Assembly (NCBI GenBank): GCA_026014905.1
Contig: JAOZHK010000049.1
Coordinates: forward strand, 1-9,423
Source of the DNA: Candidatus Bathyarchaeota archaeon
GTDB taxonomy: Archaea > Thermoproteota > Bathyarchaeia > RBG-16-48-13 > GCA-020355125
Reading direction: 5' to 3'
DNA length: 9,423 nucleotides
How positions within the stretch are numbered: position 1 is the first letter of the stretch; every line of letters begins with the position of its first letter. Under the pieces are notes generated by a model that worked only from the letters and a program-made list of their open reading frames with translations, made no database searches and had not been told where the DNA came from. Shown piece after piece: positions 8,439 through 9,423 of the stretch. Position numbers and translations under genes: made by a program.

Positions 8439-9423
8439 TTGTTCACCAAAGCTCAGAGTAAAGATCGTATAGTGGATCTATCACCTCAAAAGGATGGAGC
8501 ACAGGTCAATATACGAGGATGGATATATGCCAAACGACTGCATGGCAGACTTATCTTCTTAACTCTTCGCGATGCAACCGGAGTCATTCAAGTCGCAATC
8601 CATAAAAACCACATTGAGACGACACAATTTGAGCGCGCTCGGAAAGTCAATATTGAAGCCGCGGTCCAAGTAGTTGGTCAGGTGAAAGCTGATCCTCGAG
8701 CACCTGGTGGAGTTGAAATTCAATGTCAAAGCTTTGAGGTAATAGGAGATGCTTTTGACGATTATCCATTACAAAAAGATGCAGGAACAGAGTTTCTACT
8801 CGATAAACGGCATCTTCACATTCGAAGTCCAGCAATCGCTGCAACGCTTCGACTAAAAGCCCTATTCATTCAATCAGCTCGCGATTGGCTCAATACGCAT
8901 CATTTTTCAGAGGTGTATTGCCCTATTCTCATTACCGCTGCCTGTGAAGGAGGATCCACTTTATTCCCCGTTGAATACTTTCAACGAACAGCCTACTTAT
9001 CTCAAAGTGTCCAGCTTTATCAAGAAGCCGCCATCACCTCTTTAGAAAAAGTGTACAGCATCGAACCTAGTTTTCGTGCAGAAAAGAGTAGGACTCGACG
9101 GCATCTCACTGAGTTTTGGCAGATCGAAGCCGAAGTAGCTCATGCCTCTCTTGAAGATATCATGAACGTCCAAGAAGCTCTCTTGGTGCATGCCTGCATC
9201 GCGATGGTGGCGCACGGTCACAACGACTTTACAATATTAAAGAAACACTTTACACCTCCAGCACCCCCTTTCACGAGAATCACATATTCAACAGCAGTCA
9301 AGACACTGCAAGACCTTGACTGCAAGTTTGATTGGGGAGACGATTTTGGCGCAGTTGAGGAACGCGTATTAAGTACTCAATATAGTCAACCGGTCTTCAT
9401 CACCCATGTTCCACGTCAATGTA
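8439..9423 (+). CDS. asnS: Asparaginyl-tRNA synthetase (3' end outside window)
   Basis: This class IIb synthetase charges tRNA-Asn with asparagine in the cytosol. The window shows 328 residues of an expected 430 or so. An OB-fold anticodon-binding domain covers about 20-105 (IRGWIYAKR, LTLRDATGVIQV, ADPRAPGGVE). It is followed by DKRHLHIRSP and the motif 1 helix, then CEGGSTLF (residues about 171-178), YLSQSVQLYQEAA (about 186-198), and motif 2 FRAEKSRTRRHLTEFWQIEAE beginning at Phe212. Motif 3 would lie past the window end. The pattern YLSQS...LY with FRAEKSRTRRH is that of archaeal AsnRS; AspRS would read YLAQSPQLY and FRAE..NT.RH. Having a dedicated AsnRS suggests direct asparaginylation rather than only the amidotransferase route. 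The frame is closed just upstream by the TAA of the preceding gene, so TTG 8439 is the first possible start; it places the GW pair at residues 27-28 as in related proteins. Confidence 0.93.
   Translation, partial: MFTKAQSKDRIVDLSPQKDGAQVNIRGWIYAKRLHGRLIFLTLRDATGVIQVAIHKNHIETTQFERARKVNIEAAVQVVGQVKADPRAPGGVEIQCQSFEVIGDAFDDYPLQKDAGTEFLLDKRHLHIRSPAIAATLRLKALFIQSARDWLNTHHFSEVYCPILITAACEGGSTLFPVEYFQRTAYLSQSVQLYQEAAITSLEKVYSIEPSFRAEKSRTRRHLTEFWQIEAEVAHASLEDIMNVQEALLVHACIAMVAHGHNDFTILKKHFTPPAPPFTRITYSTAVKTLQDLDCKFDWGDDFGAVEERVLSTQYSQPVFITHVPRQC

Noticed and set aside
8647..8844. Minus-strand 65-codon frame opposite asnS
   Set aside because: The plus strand encodes the OB-fold part of AsnRS here; the reverse frame is a shadow.

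Overview
The window is a piece of an archaeal chromosome with a moderate, slightly AT-rich base composition outside the rRNA. The archaeal assignment rests on the archaeal-type 23S rRNA, an archaeal/eukaryotic-type ATP-dependent DNA ligase of about 589 residues, an asparaginyl-tRNA synthetase of the archaeal type, and TATA-like rather than -35/-10-like sequences in the divergent intergenic regions. The missing 5S gene after the 23S, together with the style of the proteins, fits a TACK-type lineage (Thaumarchaeota/Bathyarchaeia-like). That placement is inference, not proof.

Layout: positions 1 to about 1808 are the 3' part of the 23S rRNA, from about the end of domain II through the peptidyl-transferase centre and sarcin-ricin loop to the 3' end. 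I see no intron, and no 5S or tRNA follows. After a short flank comes a homoserine dehydrogenase gene (minus strand, 2923-1904) transcribed towards the rRNA. A 178-bp divergent promoter region separates it from a plus-strand uroporphyrinogen-decarboxylase-superfamily gene (3102-4178). That protein carries the His-X-Cys...Cys zinc site of methylcobamide:thiol methyltransferases. The replicative DNA ligase gene (4263-6032) follows and converges on a class III PLP aminotransferase (minus, 7375-6071). A second divergent region (7376-7462), with an inverted repeat and a TATA-like stretch, leads into a probable three-gene unit: a 228-residue unknown coiled-coil protein, a 76-residue unknown helical protein, and asnS, which runs off the window end.

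Most of the window is housekeeping: ribosomal RNA, aspartate-family amino-acid synthesis, DNA joining and tRNA charging. I see no mobile element, CRISPR array, toxin-antitoxin pair or defence island. The least explained parts are the two unknown proteins upstream of asnS, the methyltransferase-like protein with no corrinoid partner in view, and two small palindromes at gene starts. Two genes (the aminotransferase and asnS) most likely start with TTG, each preceded by a Shine-Dalgarno-like sequence. The ligase start is better placed at an internal ATG than at an upstream TTG.
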